NCBI GenBank assembly: GCA_027081495.1
Contig: JALWKJ010000155.1
Coordinates: 1 to 44,865 of the forward strand
Length of the DNA: 44,865 bases
Direction of reading: 5' to 3'
Origin: Campylobacterales bacterium
GTDB taxonomy: Bacteria; Campylobacterota; Campylobacteria; Campylobacterales; QNZT01
Under the pieces are notes generated by a model that saw only the letters and a program-made list of their open reading frames with translations, was not told the DNA's origin and did no database searches. The translations under genes and the position numbers were made by a program. Shown here piece by piece: positions 17,466 through 25,522 of this stretch. How positions within the stretch are numbered: position 1 is the first letter of the stretch; every line of letters starts with the position of its first letter.

Positions 17466-17834
17466 TTACTTAGATGCAGAGCCGACAGTCTTTTTTCTGC
17501 CTTTTCTGGTTCTTGCATTCGTTTTTGTTTTTTGACCGCGTACCGGCAATCCTCTTCTGTGTCTGAGTCCTCTATAATTGCCAAGATCCATCAACGCCTT
17601 GATATCCATAGCGACTTTTTTTCTCAAATCACCTTCTACCTGATATGAATTTTGAATCTCGTTTCTGATAGCCGCTATTTCATCTTCACTTAACTCAAAT
17701 ACTCTCTTATCGAAAGAGATGCCCGCTTTATTTAAAATATCCCTTGAACTTGCTAGTCCAATTCCGAAAATATATGTAAGTCCATACTCTATTCTCTTTT
17801 TTTTCGGCAAATCTACACCTGCGATTCTAGCCAT
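17466..17834 (-). CDS. rpsM: 30S ribosomal protein S13
   Basis: 122 aa. It sits in the 30S head and makes the bridge to L5 and contacts with P-site tRNA through its tail. The N-terminus reads MARIAGVDLPKKKRIEYGLT, and the C-terminal RGLRHRRGLPVRGQKTKTN is the signature. It starts 3 bp after the rpmJ stop. Confidence 0.97.
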   Translation of the reverse strand: MARIAGVDLPKKKRIEYGLTYIFGIGLASSRDILNKAGISFDKRVFELSEDEIAAIRNEIQNSYQVEGDLRKKVAMDIKALMDLGNYRGLRHRRGLPVRGQKTKTNARTRKGRKKTVGSASK

Positions 17835-17837
17835 TAT

Positions 17838-17951
17838 TTATCCTTGTCTCTGTTTATGTTTCGGGTTTTTGCAAATCACTCTGACTGCTCCTCTTCGTTT
17901 AATAATTTTACAACTATCGCACATTTTTTTAACTGATGGTCTAACTTTCAT
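17838..17951 (-). CDS. rpmJ: 50S ribosomal protein L36
   Basis: 37 aa, read directly from the minus strand as MKVRPSVKKMCDSC followed by a basic region ending KHKQRQG. C11, C14, C27 and H32 form the zinc knuckle, so this is the C+ (zinc-binding) paralogue. AGGAG lies 5 nt before the ATG. It is separated from infA by 166 bp holding a hairpin, the largest gap inside the ribosomal block. Confidence 0.96.
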   Translation of the reverse strand: MKVRPSVKKMCDSCKIIKRRGAVRVICKNPKHKQRQG

Positions 17952-18022
17952 CGTTGTCTCCTATATTTACTCTTTTCCACTTAACAAATAACGAACGAAT
18001 AGGCTTGGCGAATTTTCCTGCC

Positions 18023-18058
18023 AGCGATTGAAAAAGCAGTGGTTCTTTTGCAATCGCT
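18023..18058 (-). other. Hairpin in the infA-rpmJ gap
   Basis: AGCGATTG (18023-18030) pairs with CAATCGCT (18051-18058). Inside, one mismatch is followed by AAAAG/CTTTT pairing, leaving an 8-nt loop: 13 paired bases in all. No T-run follows on the minus strand. It may be a processing site or a regulatory leader for the alpha operon (rpmJ onward). Confidence 0.5.
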
Positions 18059-18117
18059 CTTCTTGTAGTCTCGTCATTCGAAAAAGAGAGCGATTATACC
18101 TAAATAAAAATAAATAT

Positions 18118-18336
18118 TTACTTATACCTAAATGTAATCCGCCCTTTATCGAGACTGTACGGCGTTAATTCGACCTTTACCTTATCGCCTAGCATAATTT
18201 TTATATAATGCATCCTCATTTTACCAGCGATGTGACACAATACTTTATGACCGTTTTCAAGCTCGACCATAAATGTCGCATTCGGCAACGCTTCAATAAC
18301 CGTGCCGTCAACCTCTATAACATCATCTTTTGCCAT
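18118..18336 (-). CDS. infA: Translation initiation factor IF-1
   Basis: 72 aa, identical to the standard length. It is an OB-fold protein that occupies the A site during initiation. The N-terminus is MAKDDVIEVDGTVIEALPN, and HIAGKMRMHYIKIMLGDKV and YSLDKGRITFRYK are diagnostic. AGGAGG is 5 nt before the ATG, the strongest ribosome-binding site in this stretch. Confidence 0.97.
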   Translation of the reverse strand: MAKDDVIEVDGTVIEALPNATFMVELENGHKVLCHIAGKMRMHYIKIMLGDKVKVELTPYSLDKGRITFRYK

Positions 18337-18368
18337 ATATCCTCCTAAATTTTTTTATATCGCCACAT

Positions 18369-19130
18369 TTACATCTGTGACAAAATCTCCGCTTTGTTAC
18401 CGACGATCGCTACCGTATGCTCGTAATGACTGCTTTTTAGTCCGTCTTGTGAACGAACCGACCATTTATCTTTTTCGTCAACGATCGCCGTTGGGTCTTT
18501 TTGACAAATCATCGGCTCTATACAAAAAACCATACCGTTTTTCATCTTCGGTCCCTGCTTGGGGTTTTTCCCCTCAAGATAATTTGGGATTTCAGGCTCT
18601 TCGTGCGGTTTTTTGCCTATTCCGTGACCGCAAAAACCCCGAAGCGGAACATATCCTCGACCGATTATGAACTTCTCGAGTTCAAAACTAAGCTCCTTAA
18701 ATCTCATACCCGCTTTGATGATCGAAATCGCGTAAAAAAGAGCGTCTTTTGCGCATGCGATTAAATCTTCGTCTTCTTTGCTGATCTTTCCGATACCGAT
18801 AGTAATGGCGGAATCTCCATACCATCCGTCTTTTTCCACACCTATATCAAGTCCTAAGATATCGCCTTCTTTGACTTTGGTATCGTCGGGCACGCCGTGT
18901 ATGACTACTTCGTTAAGAGATGTACAAACTCCGGCCGGAAAACCGTAAAGCCCTTTAAAAGCGGCTCTAGCTCCAAGCGATCTTATATACTCTTCGCCCA
19001 TTTGATTTATCTCTTTCAATGTCATGCCGGGTCGGATATATGTTTTTAAGTGATCAAGAGTTTTTGCGACATAAGAGTTTGAAACCCTCAGTTTTTCAAT
19101 TTCCAAGGGTTTCTTGATAGATATCGCCAT
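18369..19130 (-). CDS. map: Methionine aminopeptidase, type I
   Basis: 253 aa. It removes the initiator Met from nascent proteins, using two divalent metals. The metal ligands lie in GLDIGVEKDGWYGDSAIT (two Asp), GFCGHGIGKKPHEEPEIP (His), FCIEPM (Glu) and SSHYEHTVAI (Glu). There is no N-terminal zinc-finger extension, so it is type Ia. It lies 5 bp after secY. Confidence 0.96.
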   Translation of the reverse strand: MAISIKKPLEIEKLRVSNSYVAKTLDHLKTYIRPGMTLKEINQMGEEYIRSLGARAAFKGLYGFPAGVCTSLNEVVIHGVPDDTKVKEGDILGLDIGVEKDGWYGDSAITIGIGKISKEDEDLIACAKDALFYAISIIKAGMRFKELSFELEKFIIGRGYVPLRGFCGHGIGKKPHEEPEIPNYLEGKNPKQGPKMKNGMVFCIEPMICQKDPTAIVDEKDKWSVRSQDGLKSSHYEHTVAIVGNKAEILSQM

Positions 19131-19135
19131 TAACC

Positions 19136-20395
19136 TTACAATCCTAGCGAATTTAGCGTATTGTATTTATTCATGTAAATTTGCGCTTCGATTTTTCTCA
19201 TCGTATCAAGCGCAACTTGAACAACGATAAGCACGGCAGTACCGCCAAAATAAAAAGGCACGCCCATAGTTTTTACCAAAATCCACGGCAGAGTCGAGAT
19301 CAATCCTAAATAGATAGCGCCGCCGAATGTCAGTCGGCTCGCAACCTCATTGATAAATTCCGCCGTACTTTTTCCGGGTCTTACTCCCGGTATAAATCCG
19401 CCCTGTTTTTTCAGGTTTTCGGATATATCTTTCGCATTAAAGACGATCGATGCATAAAAGTATGCGAAAAATACTACGCCCAAAAACATCAATATATTAA
19501 ACAGATATCCGTTTGGACTCAAAAGATCGGCAACTTTTTGAACATACGGATTTGTACTCCCAGACAGCAAAGTCGAAGGCATCATCAAAACGGCGGACGC
19601 AAAGATAGGCGGAATAACACCGCTTAGGTTTACCTTGATAGGAATATAATTCATAACTCTTTTGTTTTGATTTTGCATCATCGTTTTTCTCGAATACGAA
19701 ATTGGAACTCTTCTCTCTCCAAGCTCTACATATATAATTACGCCGATCGTAACGATTATAACGGCTAAAATACCTATAACTACAAGAAAATTAAGCTCAC
19801 CCGTATTTACAAGATTTACCATGCCTCCTATAGCGGCCGGAATACCCGATACGATTCCCGCAAAAATTATCAACGAAATACCGTTTCCGATTCCTCTTTG
19901 GGTAATCTGCTCGCCAATCCACATAAGCATCATCGTACCGGTTAGCATAGAAAACGCCGCGATCGGCACAAACAGACTCATGTCTATCATGATGGCGCTT
20001 TGCCCGCCGCTTCCCATACTTTGAAGCCCCATCGATACTCCTATCGCCTGAACAAGTGTGATAGCTACGGTTGCATAACGGATAATTTGCATATATTTCG
20101 TCATACCGTCTCTCTCTTTTTTCATTTGACCTAGAGTCGGAAAGGTGGCGGCAAGAAGTTCCATGATGATAGAGGCGGTGATGTAGGGCATAATTCCAAG
20201 CGAGATGATACTCAAACGACTAACGGCGTTACCGCTGAACATATTGACCATACCTAGGGCGTTATTGGAGTTTGAATCAAAAAAAGCTTTGATCACATCG
20301 ACATTGACGCCCGGTACCGGCACATACGACAAAATCCTATATGCAAACAAAAACCCGAGCGTAATCAGGATTTTGTTTGTTAAGTCTTTTCCCAT
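19136..20395 (-). CDS. secY: Preprotein translocase subunit SecY
   Basis: 419 aa with ten hydrophobic segments, slightly shorter than E. coli SecY (443). It is the channel of the Sec translocon. Visible signatures include GIMPYITASIIMELL, the plug/helix-3 region, RGIGNGISLIIFAGIV and the cytosolic loop GFIPGVRPGKSTAEFI. It sits between rplO and map as in most spc operons. Confidence 0.97.
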   Translation of the reverse strand: MGKDLTNKILITLGFLFAYRILSYVPVPGVNVDVIKAFFDSNSNNALGMVNMFSGNAVSRLSIISLGIMPYITASIIMELLAATFPTLGQMKKERDGMTKYMQIIRYATVAITLVQAIGVSMGLQSMGSGGQSAIMIDMSLFVPIAAFSMLTGTMMLMWIGEQITQRGIGNGISLIIFAGIVSGIPAAIGGMVNLVNTGELNFLVVIGILAVIIVTIGVIIYVELGERRVPISYSRKTMMQNQNKRVMNYIPIKVNLSGVIPPIFASAVLMMPSTLLSGSTNPYVQKVADLLSPNGYLFNILMFLGVVFFAYFYASIVFNAKDISENLKKQGGFIPGVRPGKSTAEFINEVASRLTFGGAIYLGLISTLPWILVKTMGVPFYFGGTAVLIVVQVALDTMRKIEAQIYMNKYNTLNSLGL

Positions 20396-20397
20396 CG

Positions 20398-20796
20398 TTA
20401 GTTACCGCTGGTAGTAATATTTTCGTCTTTGATCTTAGATGCAAGATTTTTTGCACCCTTGCCTATAAGCTTTATCTTCTTTACGCTTGCTTGCAGTTTA
20501 TGAACGGATTTGATACTCTCAAAAGAGATTTCATCAAGTTCGGCTACTTTTTTTACTTTTTCTATGTTTATAACATAAGGTTTTTCCACTCTCGAAGTAA
20601 ATCCGACTTTAGGCAATCTTCTTTGAAGCGGTTGTTGTCCGCCCTCAAATCCTCTTTTGCGGCTAAAGCCGGTTCTGCTTCTTTGACCCTTGTTACCCCT
20701 AGTGGCAGTTTTACCCATTCCGCTACCCTGACCGCGACCTACCCTTTTTCTGTTTTTGACAGATCCGCTTGCGGGAGTTAGATTATGAAGTGCCAT
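20398..20796 (-). CDS. rplO: 50S ribosomal protein L15
   Basis: 132 aa. It binds 23S rRNA and is needed late in 50S assembly. The N-terminal tail MALHNLTPASGSVKNRKRVG, then GQGSGMGKTATRGNKGQRSR, is the basic Gly-rich signature. It directly follows rpsE: rpmD (L30), which lies between them in E. coli and Bacillus, is absent and the 13-bp gap leaves no room for it. Confidence 0.96.
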   Translation of the reverse strand: MALHNLTPASGSVKNRKRVGRGQGSGMGKTATRGNKGQRSRTGFSRKRGFEGGQQPLQRRLPKVGFTSRVEKPYVINIEKVKKVAELDEISFESIKSVHKLQASVKKIKLIGKGAKNLASKIKDENITTSGN

Positions 20797-20809
20797 TGAC
20801 TATCCTTTG

Positions 20810-21253
20810 TTATTGTTTGATCATGCTAAGCGCTTTTACGGTCGCTCGCACAAGATTGTTAGGATTGTTTGAACCCAGTGATTTTGTTAAGATATCTTTA
20901 ATGCCGGCAAGTTCAAGCACGGGTCTCGTTGCGCCTCCGGCGATTACTCCGGTACCTTCGCTCGCAGGTTTTAATAAAATTCTGCTCGCGTTATATTTAA
21001 GCTCGATATCATGAGCTATAGTCGAGCCTTTGACATTTACTTTTACAAGGTTTTTAAACGCGTCGTCCACGCCTTTTTTAATCGCGTCGGGAACCTCTTT
21101 AGCTTTACCCGTTCCAAAGCCTACTATTCCATCTTTGTTGCCAACAACGACAAGAGCGGTAAATCTAAATCTTCTACCGCCCTTGACGACTTTCGTCACC
21201 CTGCCGATGTTAACGATAACTTCTTCAAAATCTTCTCTGTTAATATTTTCCAT
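20810..21253 (-). CDS. rpsE: 30S ribosomal protein S5
   Basis: 147 aa from the ATG at 21253. An ATG two codons earlier exists, but AAGG lies 9 nt before the inner one and only 3 nt before the outer, and relatives start MEx-NREDFEE. S5 acts in decoding fidelity at the mRNA entry. The dsRBD-like N-terminal part has VNIGRVTKVVKGGRRFRF, and the C-terminal half holds GGATRPVLELAGIKDILTKS. Confidence 0.96.
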   Translation of the reverse strand: MENINREDFEEVIVNIGRVTKVVKGGRRFRFTALVVVGNKDGIVGFGTGKAKEVPDAIKKGVDDAFKNLVKVNVKGSTIAHDIELKYNASRILLKPASEGTGVIAGGATRPVLELAGIKDILTKSLGSNNPNNLVRATVKALSMIKQ

Positions 21254-21264
21254 TATCATTGACC

Positions 21265-21621
21265 TTATAGTGTTATTCCATTTTCTCTGAGTGCTTCCGC
21301 AAATGCCGCAACGGTACCGTGATATCGATTGCCTCTTCTATCAAAAACAACCTTTTGTATACCTTTTTCTTTCAAAGTCGCCGCAAAAGCTTCAGCGACT
21401 TTTACCGCCGCTTCTTTGTTTGAGCCAAGCCCCAGTTTTTTACCGTCAACACTTGCCAGCGTAGTAGAGCTAACATCATCTATCGCCTGAGCGTATAGAT
21501 GTCTGTTTGATTTAAAAAGAGCCAATCTAGGAGTTTCGGGCGTTCCTGAAATCTTTGCGCGAATTCTTTTAATTCTTTTTGCTTTAAGTGCGTTTTTCTG
21601 CTTTAATAATTTAGTTCTCAT
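21265..21621 (-). CDS. rplR: 50S ribosomal protein L18
   Basis: 118 aa. It carries 5S rRNA into the 50S subunit with L5. The sequence has RIRAKISGTPETPRLALFKS and ends with VVFDRRGNRYHGTVAAFAEA, the family signature. A 9-bp gap follows rplF. Confidence 0.96.
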   Translation of the reverse strand: MRTKLLKQKNALKAKRIKRIRAKISGTPETPRLALFKSNRHLYAQAIDDVSSTTLASVDGKKLGLGSNKEAAVKVAEAFAATLKEKGIQKVVFDRRGNRYHGTVAAFAEALRENGITL

Positions 21622-21630
21622 TCTCTACCC

Positions 21631-22167
21631 TTACTTCGCTGCTGTCTTACCGGCTTTTCTGACAATAATTTCATCAGCATATTTAACCCCTTTGCCTTTA
21701 TAAGGCTCAGGCGGTCTAAAACCTCTAATTTCCGCCGCTATTTGTCCAATGACTTGCTTATCGTCGCCTTTTATGGTTATCAGGTTTTTTTCAACCGCGA
21801 TAGAAACATCTTTTGAAAATTCATAATTGATCGGATGCGAAAATCCAAGCTGCAGTTCAAGAACATTGCCCTTTACCGCCGCTCTATAACCGACTCCGTT
21901 TATTTCAAGTTTTTTCTCGTAACCTTTAGTCAAACCTATAACTATATTATTCGCCAAAGACCTAAATGTTCCCCAAAAAGCTTTAGACTGTCTATCTTCG
22001 CCTTTTGGAGCAAAAGAGATTTCGCCGTTTTCCACTTTTACATTAACAAGGTCTTTCGTGTCGAGCGCTTTTTCGACATTGCCTTTTTTAAACTTTAAAA
22101 CCGCTCCATCAAGTTTCACATCAATTCCCGATGGAATTATTACCGGCTGCTTACCAATTCTTGACAT
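21631..22167 (-). CDS. rplF: 50S ribosomal protein L6
   Basis: 178 aa, two tandem alpha/beta domains. It lies near the factor-binding site. The N-terminus MSRIGKQPVIIPSGI and C-terminal RGFRPPEPYKGKGVKYADE are diagnostic. The 54-bp gap before it, after rpsH, is one of the longer ones here and shows no clear structure. Confidence 0.97.
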   Translation of the reverse strand: MSRIGKQPVIIPSGIDVKLDGAVLKFKKGNVEKALDTKDLVNVKVENGEISFAPKGEDRQSKAFWGTFRSLANNIVIGLTKGYEKKLEINGVGYRAAVKGNVLELQLGFSHPINYEFSKDVSIAVEKNLITIKGDDKQVIGQIAAEIRGFRPPEPYKGKGVKYADEIIVRKAGKTAAK

Positions 22168-22221
22168 ATTTTTCCTTTTTACTTGTCTACGATTAAATCG
22201 AATGCCGTAAAAACATTGACT

Positions 22222-22617
22222 CTACCATATACTACAGATAACTTCGCCGCCGACATTTTCTTTATGCGCGGCATCGTTACTCAGTACGCCTCTTGAAGTG
22301 CTAACTACGATCGTACCGTAGCCGTTTTTAAATCTTTTTATCTCCGATGCGCCTTTATATACGCGACGACCGGGTTTAGAAATTTTTTTAATTTCGTTTA
22401 TAACGCGATTTCCGTTGTCATCGTATTTAAGTACAACCGAAATAAACTTTTTATTACCGTTTTCTTTCACATTATATGATTCTATGTAGCCTTTTTCCTG
22501 AAAAATCTTTACTACAGACTCTACAAGTTTAGAGTGAAGAAGCTCAGTAACTTCAAGTTTTCTCATCGAAGCATTTCTTATTCTCGTCAATGCGTCTGAT
22601 ACGAGATCGTTTACCAT
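22222..22617 (-). CDS. rpsH: 30S ribosomal protein S8
   Basis: 131 aa. It binds 16S helix 21 and in E. coli represses the spc operon. The N-terminus reads MVNDLVSDALTRIRNASM and the C-terminus GYGTIVVSTSRGVLSNDAAH ... GGEVICSIW, both typical. It is 9 bp after rpsN. Confidence 0.97.
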   Translation of the reverse strand: MVNDLVSDALTRIRNASMRKLEVTELLHSKLVESVVKIFQEKGYIESYNVKENGNKKFISVVLKYDDNGNRVINEIKKISKPGRRVYKGASEIKRFKNGYGTIVVSTSRGVLSNDAAHKENVGGEVICSIW

Positions 22618-22626
22618 ATCTTTTCC

Positions 22627-22812
22627 TTACCAGCTTGATTTTTTGATTCCGGGCAATTTGCCTTCGTTTGCCATTTTTCTAAAACAAACTCTACAAATTC
22701 CAAAATCTCTATATACCGAGTGAGGTCTTCCGCAGATTTGACATCTGCTATAGCCTCTCACAGCAAACTTAGGTTTTCTCTTCGCTTTTGCGATCATTGA
22801 TTTCTTTGCCAT
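22627..22812 (-). CDS. rpsN: 30S ribosomal protein S14, zinc-binding short form
   Basis: 61 aa. C24, C27, C40 and C43 (two CxxC pairs, CQIC and CRVC) bind zinc. This is the short C+ form (type Z), not the ~101-aa E. coli form. Its start overlaps the rplE stop by 1 bp. The C-terminal GKLPGIKKSSW is conserved. Confidence 0.97.
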   Translation of the reverse strand: MAKKSMIAKAKRKPKFAVRGYSRCQICGRPHSVYRDFGICRVCFRKMANEGKLPGIKKSSW

Positions 22813-23363
22813 TATTCACGACCCTTTGCAAATGGAATTCCGATTAATTCTAATAATTTAAATGCCTCTTTATCATCTTCGGTTGTTGTTACGATAGTGA
22901 TATTCATACCATGCGTTTTGATAATATCATCAAACTTCACTTCGGGAAAAACCAATTGTTCGTCAAGCCCGAAACTATAGTTTCCATGTCCGTCAAAACC
23001 GTTTCTCGGCAAACCTCTAAAATCCTTAACGCGAGGAAGCGTAATCGCAATAAGTTTATCTAAAAAAGTGTACATTCGATCACCTCTAAGCGTAACCTTT
23101 ACGCCTATGGGAAACCCTTCTCTTAGCTTAAATCCCGCTATCGATTTTCTAGCTCTAGTAACCACCGCATGCTGACCGGCGATAAGAGAGATGGTGTCTT
23201 GAACATTTTGAAGAATTTTCGAATCCTTCGCCTCTTCGCCGGCGCCTACGCTTATGGAAATCTTTTCGATACCCGGAATGCGCATCGGATTTTTGATATC
23301 AAATTCGCTAACAAGCGACGGTTTTATATCGTTTGCGTATTTTTCTTTTAATCTTACAGTCAT
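22812..23363 (-). CDS. rplE: 50S ribosomal protein L5
   Basis: 183 aa. It binds 5S rRNA and bridges to S13. The N-terminus has MRIPGIEKISISVGAGEEA and the centre GFKLREGFPIGVKVTLRG with RVKDFRGLPRNGFDGHGNYS. It starts 3 bp after rplX. Confidence 0.97.
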   Translation of the reverse strand: MTVRLKEKYANDIKPSLVSEFDIKNPMRIPGIEKISISVGAGEEAKDSKILQNVQDTISLIAGQHAVVTRARKSIAGFKLREGFPIGVKVTLRGDRMYTFLDKLIAITLPRVKDFRGLPRNGFDGHGNYSFGLDEQLVFPEVKFDDIIKTHGMNITIVTTTEDDKEAFKLLELIGIPFAKGRE

Positions 23364-23366
23364 TTT

Positions 23367-23600
23367 CTACCCTTCAACTTTTGCCACATTTGAAATATGA
23401 ATAGGCATCTCTTTGTTTTCAAAACCGCCTTTTGGATTTTCTTCGGTAGGCTTAGTCGCTTTTCTCGCGATTTTACAACCGGCTACGATTACCTGTGAAG
23501 TTTTAGGCATAACTTTTAATACTTCCGCAACTTTGCCTTTATCGTCACCGGCGATAATTTTAACGGTATCGCCTTTTTTGATTTTGAATTTTACAGCCAT
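23367..23600 (-). CDS. rplX: 50S ribosomal protein L24
   Basis: 77 aa, clearly shorter than E. coli L24 (104), as in other Campylobacterota. It initiates 50S assembly and sits near the tunnel exit. The KOW motif is KKGDTVKIIAGDDKGKVAEV. The C-terminal part stops at MPIHISNVAKVEG. It overlaps rplN by 1 bp. Confidence 0.95.
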   Translation of the reverse strand: MAVKFKIKKGDTVKIIAGDDKGKVAEVLKVMPKTSQVIVAGCKIARKATKPTEENPKGGFENKEMPIHISNVAKVEG

Positions 23601-23968
23601 TACAACACCTCCGGAGCGAGTGATACTATTTTCATATATCCGGCATATCTCACTTCACGACCTATGGGACCGAAGATTCTAGTGCCGATAGGCTCTTTTT
23701 TCGCATCGAGTATAACCGCCGCATTTTCATCAAATCTGATAAGCGAACCGTTTTCTCTTTGAACCTCTTTTTTTGTTCTAACAACCACCGCTTTTATTAC
23801 CTGACCTTTTTTAACTTTTCCGTTTGGAATAGCTTTTTTGACGGAAGCCACGATAACATCTCCGACACTCGCGTATCTTCTTTTAGAACCGCCGAGCACT
23901 TTAATACACATGATCTCTTTGGCGCCGCTATTGTCCGCAACCGCCAATCTTGTAAATCCCTGTATCAT
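23600..23968 (-). CDS. rplN: 50S ribosomal protein L14
   Basis: 122 aa. It forms an intersubunit bridge and binds the silencing factor RsfS, encoded at 33840. The N-terminus MIQGFTRLAVADNSGAKEIM and GDVIVASVKKAIPNGKVKKG are diagnostic. Both ends overlap neighbours by 1 bp. Confidence 0.97.
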   Translation of the reverse strand: MIQGFTRLAVADNSGAKEIMCIKVLGGSKRRYASVGDVIVASVKKAIPNGKVKKGQVIKAVVVRTKKEVQRENGSLIRFDENAAVILDAKKEPIGTRIFGPIGREVRYAGYMKIVSLAPEVL

Positions 23969-24216
23969 TATTTCACTCCTGCTGCAACAATCTCTTTTAA
24001 CCTAAAAGATTTTGTTTTTGAAATAGGTCTGCACTCGATTGCAGTAATCGTATCTCCGACATTCGTCTCGTTTCTCTCATCATGAACAAGATATTTTTTA
24101 AATCTTTTTACGATTTTATGATATCTTGGATGAACCACTTTTCTCTCTACCAAAACCGTAGCCGTTTTATCTCCGGCTTTCTTAACTACTGTGCCTTGTA
24201 TCTCTTTTAAAGCCAT
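23968..24216 (-). CDS. rpsQ: 30S ribosomal protein S17
   Basis: 82 aa OB-fold protein, binding the 5' domain of 16S rRNA. It shows KEIQGTVVKKAGDKTATVLV and the KRFKKYLVHDE segment, then GDTITAIECRPISKTKSFRL. It is 2 bp after rpmC. Confidence 0.96.
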   Translation of the reverse strand: MALKEIQGTVVKKAGDKTATVLVERKVVHPRYHKIVKRFKKYLVHDERNETNVGDTITAIECRPISKTKSFRLKEIVAAGVK

Positions 24217-24218
24217 CG

Positions 24219-24422
24219 TTATGCCTTAACTTCGCTATTTTTTAGTGAAGATATAGCCGTTTTGATTCTGGCGATATCTTTTCTAATCTCTTTAATCTCG
24301 TTAGGATTACTTAATTGCATAGTTCTAAGCTTCGATTTTACTTTGAACAGCAACAACTTTTTCTCTTTTAACAGCTCGTTCAATGCTTTAGCATCTTTAC
24401 CTTCTAAATCAGTATATTTCAT
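24219..24422 (-). CDS. rpmC: 50S ribosomal protein L29
   Basis: 67 aa from the ATG at 24422. An ATG two codons earlier also lies inside rplP; the inner start matches the family (MKYTDLEGKDAKALNELL) and has GAGAG 7-8 nt upstream. It overlaps rplP by 14 bp. L29 lies at the tunnel exit by L23. The helix-helix form and the ARIKTAISS segment are typical. Confidence 0.95.
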   Translation of the reverse strand: MKYTDLEGKDAKALNELLKEKKLLLFKVKSKLRTMQLSNPNEIKEIRKDIARIKTAISSLKNSEVKA

Positions 24423-24834
24423 TTTCATTCTCTCGGGTTACGATTTTTGTTTTAAAAGGCAGTTTGTGTTTTGCAAGGGTCAGCGCTTCTCTTGCCAACT
24501 CTTCCTTGACACCCGCCATTTCAAATATGATTCTTCCTGGCTTGATATTCATTACCCATCTGTCAACGGCGCCTTTACCTTTACCCATTCTTGTCTCAAG
24601 CGGTTTTGCGGTTAAAGGCTTATCGGGAAAAACACGAATCCAAGACTTCGCTTCTCTTTTTACATGTCTTGTCATCGCGATCCTCGCGGCCTCGATTTGA
24701 CGAGAATCAATTCTTCCGCCTTCGGTCGCTTTAAGCGCTATCTCGCCAAAAGCTATGGAATTGCCTCTGTAAGACTTACCTCTATTTCTGCCTTTTTGCT
24801 GTTTTCTATATTTTGTTCTTTTTGGCATAAGCAT
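24409..24834 (-). CDS. rplP: 50S ribosomal protein L16
   Basis: 141 aa. It organises A-site tRNA and the peptidyl-transferase region. MLMPKRTKYRKQQKGRNRG at the N-terminus and RVFPDKPLTAKPLETRMGKG in the centre are diagnostic. It lies 2 bp after rpsC. Confidence 0.97.
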   Translation of the reverse strand: MLMPKRTKYRKQQKGRNRGKSYRGNSIAFGEIALKATEGGRIDSRQIEAARIAMTRHVKREAKSWIRVFPDKPLTAKPLETRMGKGKGAVDRWVMNIKPGRIIFEMAGVKEELAREALTLAKHKLPFKTKIVTRENENEIY

Positions 24835-24836
24835 AG

Positions 24837-25520
24837 CTATTCACCTCTTCTTTTTCTTACTCTCGGGTTTTTAGGCTCGGGAGCTATACCTTTAGCAAGC
24901 ACTTCGCCTTTAAAAATCCAAACTTTCACACCAATAATCCCGTATGTCGTCTGCGCTTCCGCAAAACCGTAATCAATTCTGGCTCTTAGCGTATGAAGAG
25001 GAACTCTTCCTTCAAGATACCACTCGGTTCTAGCCATTTCCGCGCCGCCGAGACGACCCGCTACTTGAACCTTGATTCCTTTTGCTCCGCTTTTCATAGC
25101 CCCTTGAATTACTTTTTTCATAGCTCTTCTAAACGCGACGCGGCGCTCAAGCTGCGTAGCGATATTTTCTGCCGCAAGTTGTGCTGAAATTTGAGGTTTT
25201 CTTTCCTCTTTGATATTTACATTAACGCTTTTTCCGATAAGTTTGTTTAACTTCTCTCTCAGTTTTTCGATATCCGCGCCTTTTTTACCGATAATGATAC
25301 CGGGTCTTGCGGCTACGATAGTAACGCGAAGTTTTTTCGCGGTTCTTTCTATGATTATCTGGCTAACACCCGCATAATACAACTCTTTTTTGATAAAAGT
25401 TCTGATTTTATGGTCTTCGCCGACATTAGCAACAGCAGTCTCAGAAGATGGATACCATCTTGAATCCCAGTTTCTGTTCAGCCCAAGTCTTAGACCAATA
25501 GGATTAACTTTTTGACCCAT
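24837..25520 (-). CDS. rpsC: 30S ribosomal protein S3
   Basis: 227 aa. It forms part of the mRNA entry helicase. The N-terminus MGQKVNPIGLRLGLNRNWDS and KH-domain loop GIIIGKKGADIEKLR are visible, then the C-terminal YGIIGVKVWIFKGE. It starts 2 bp after the extended rplV. Confidence 0.97.
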   Translation of the reverse strand: MGQKVNPIGLRLGLNRNWDSRWYPSSETAVANVGEDHKIRTFIKKELYYAGVSQIIIERTAKKLRVTIVAARPGIIIGKKGADIEKLREKLNKLIGKSVNVNIKEERKPQISAQLAAENIATQLERRVAFRRAMKKVIQGAMKSGAKGIKVQVAGRLGGAEMARTEWYLEGRVPLHTLRARIDYGFAEAQTTYGIIGVKVWIFKGEVLAKGIAPEPKNPRVRKRRGE

Positions 25521-25522
25521 CT

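Noticed and set aside
20797..20809. Possible missing rpmD (L30) as a deletion
   Set aside because: The gap is only 13 bp, and as far as I know L30 is absent throughout Campylobacterota, so this is not an event in this genome.
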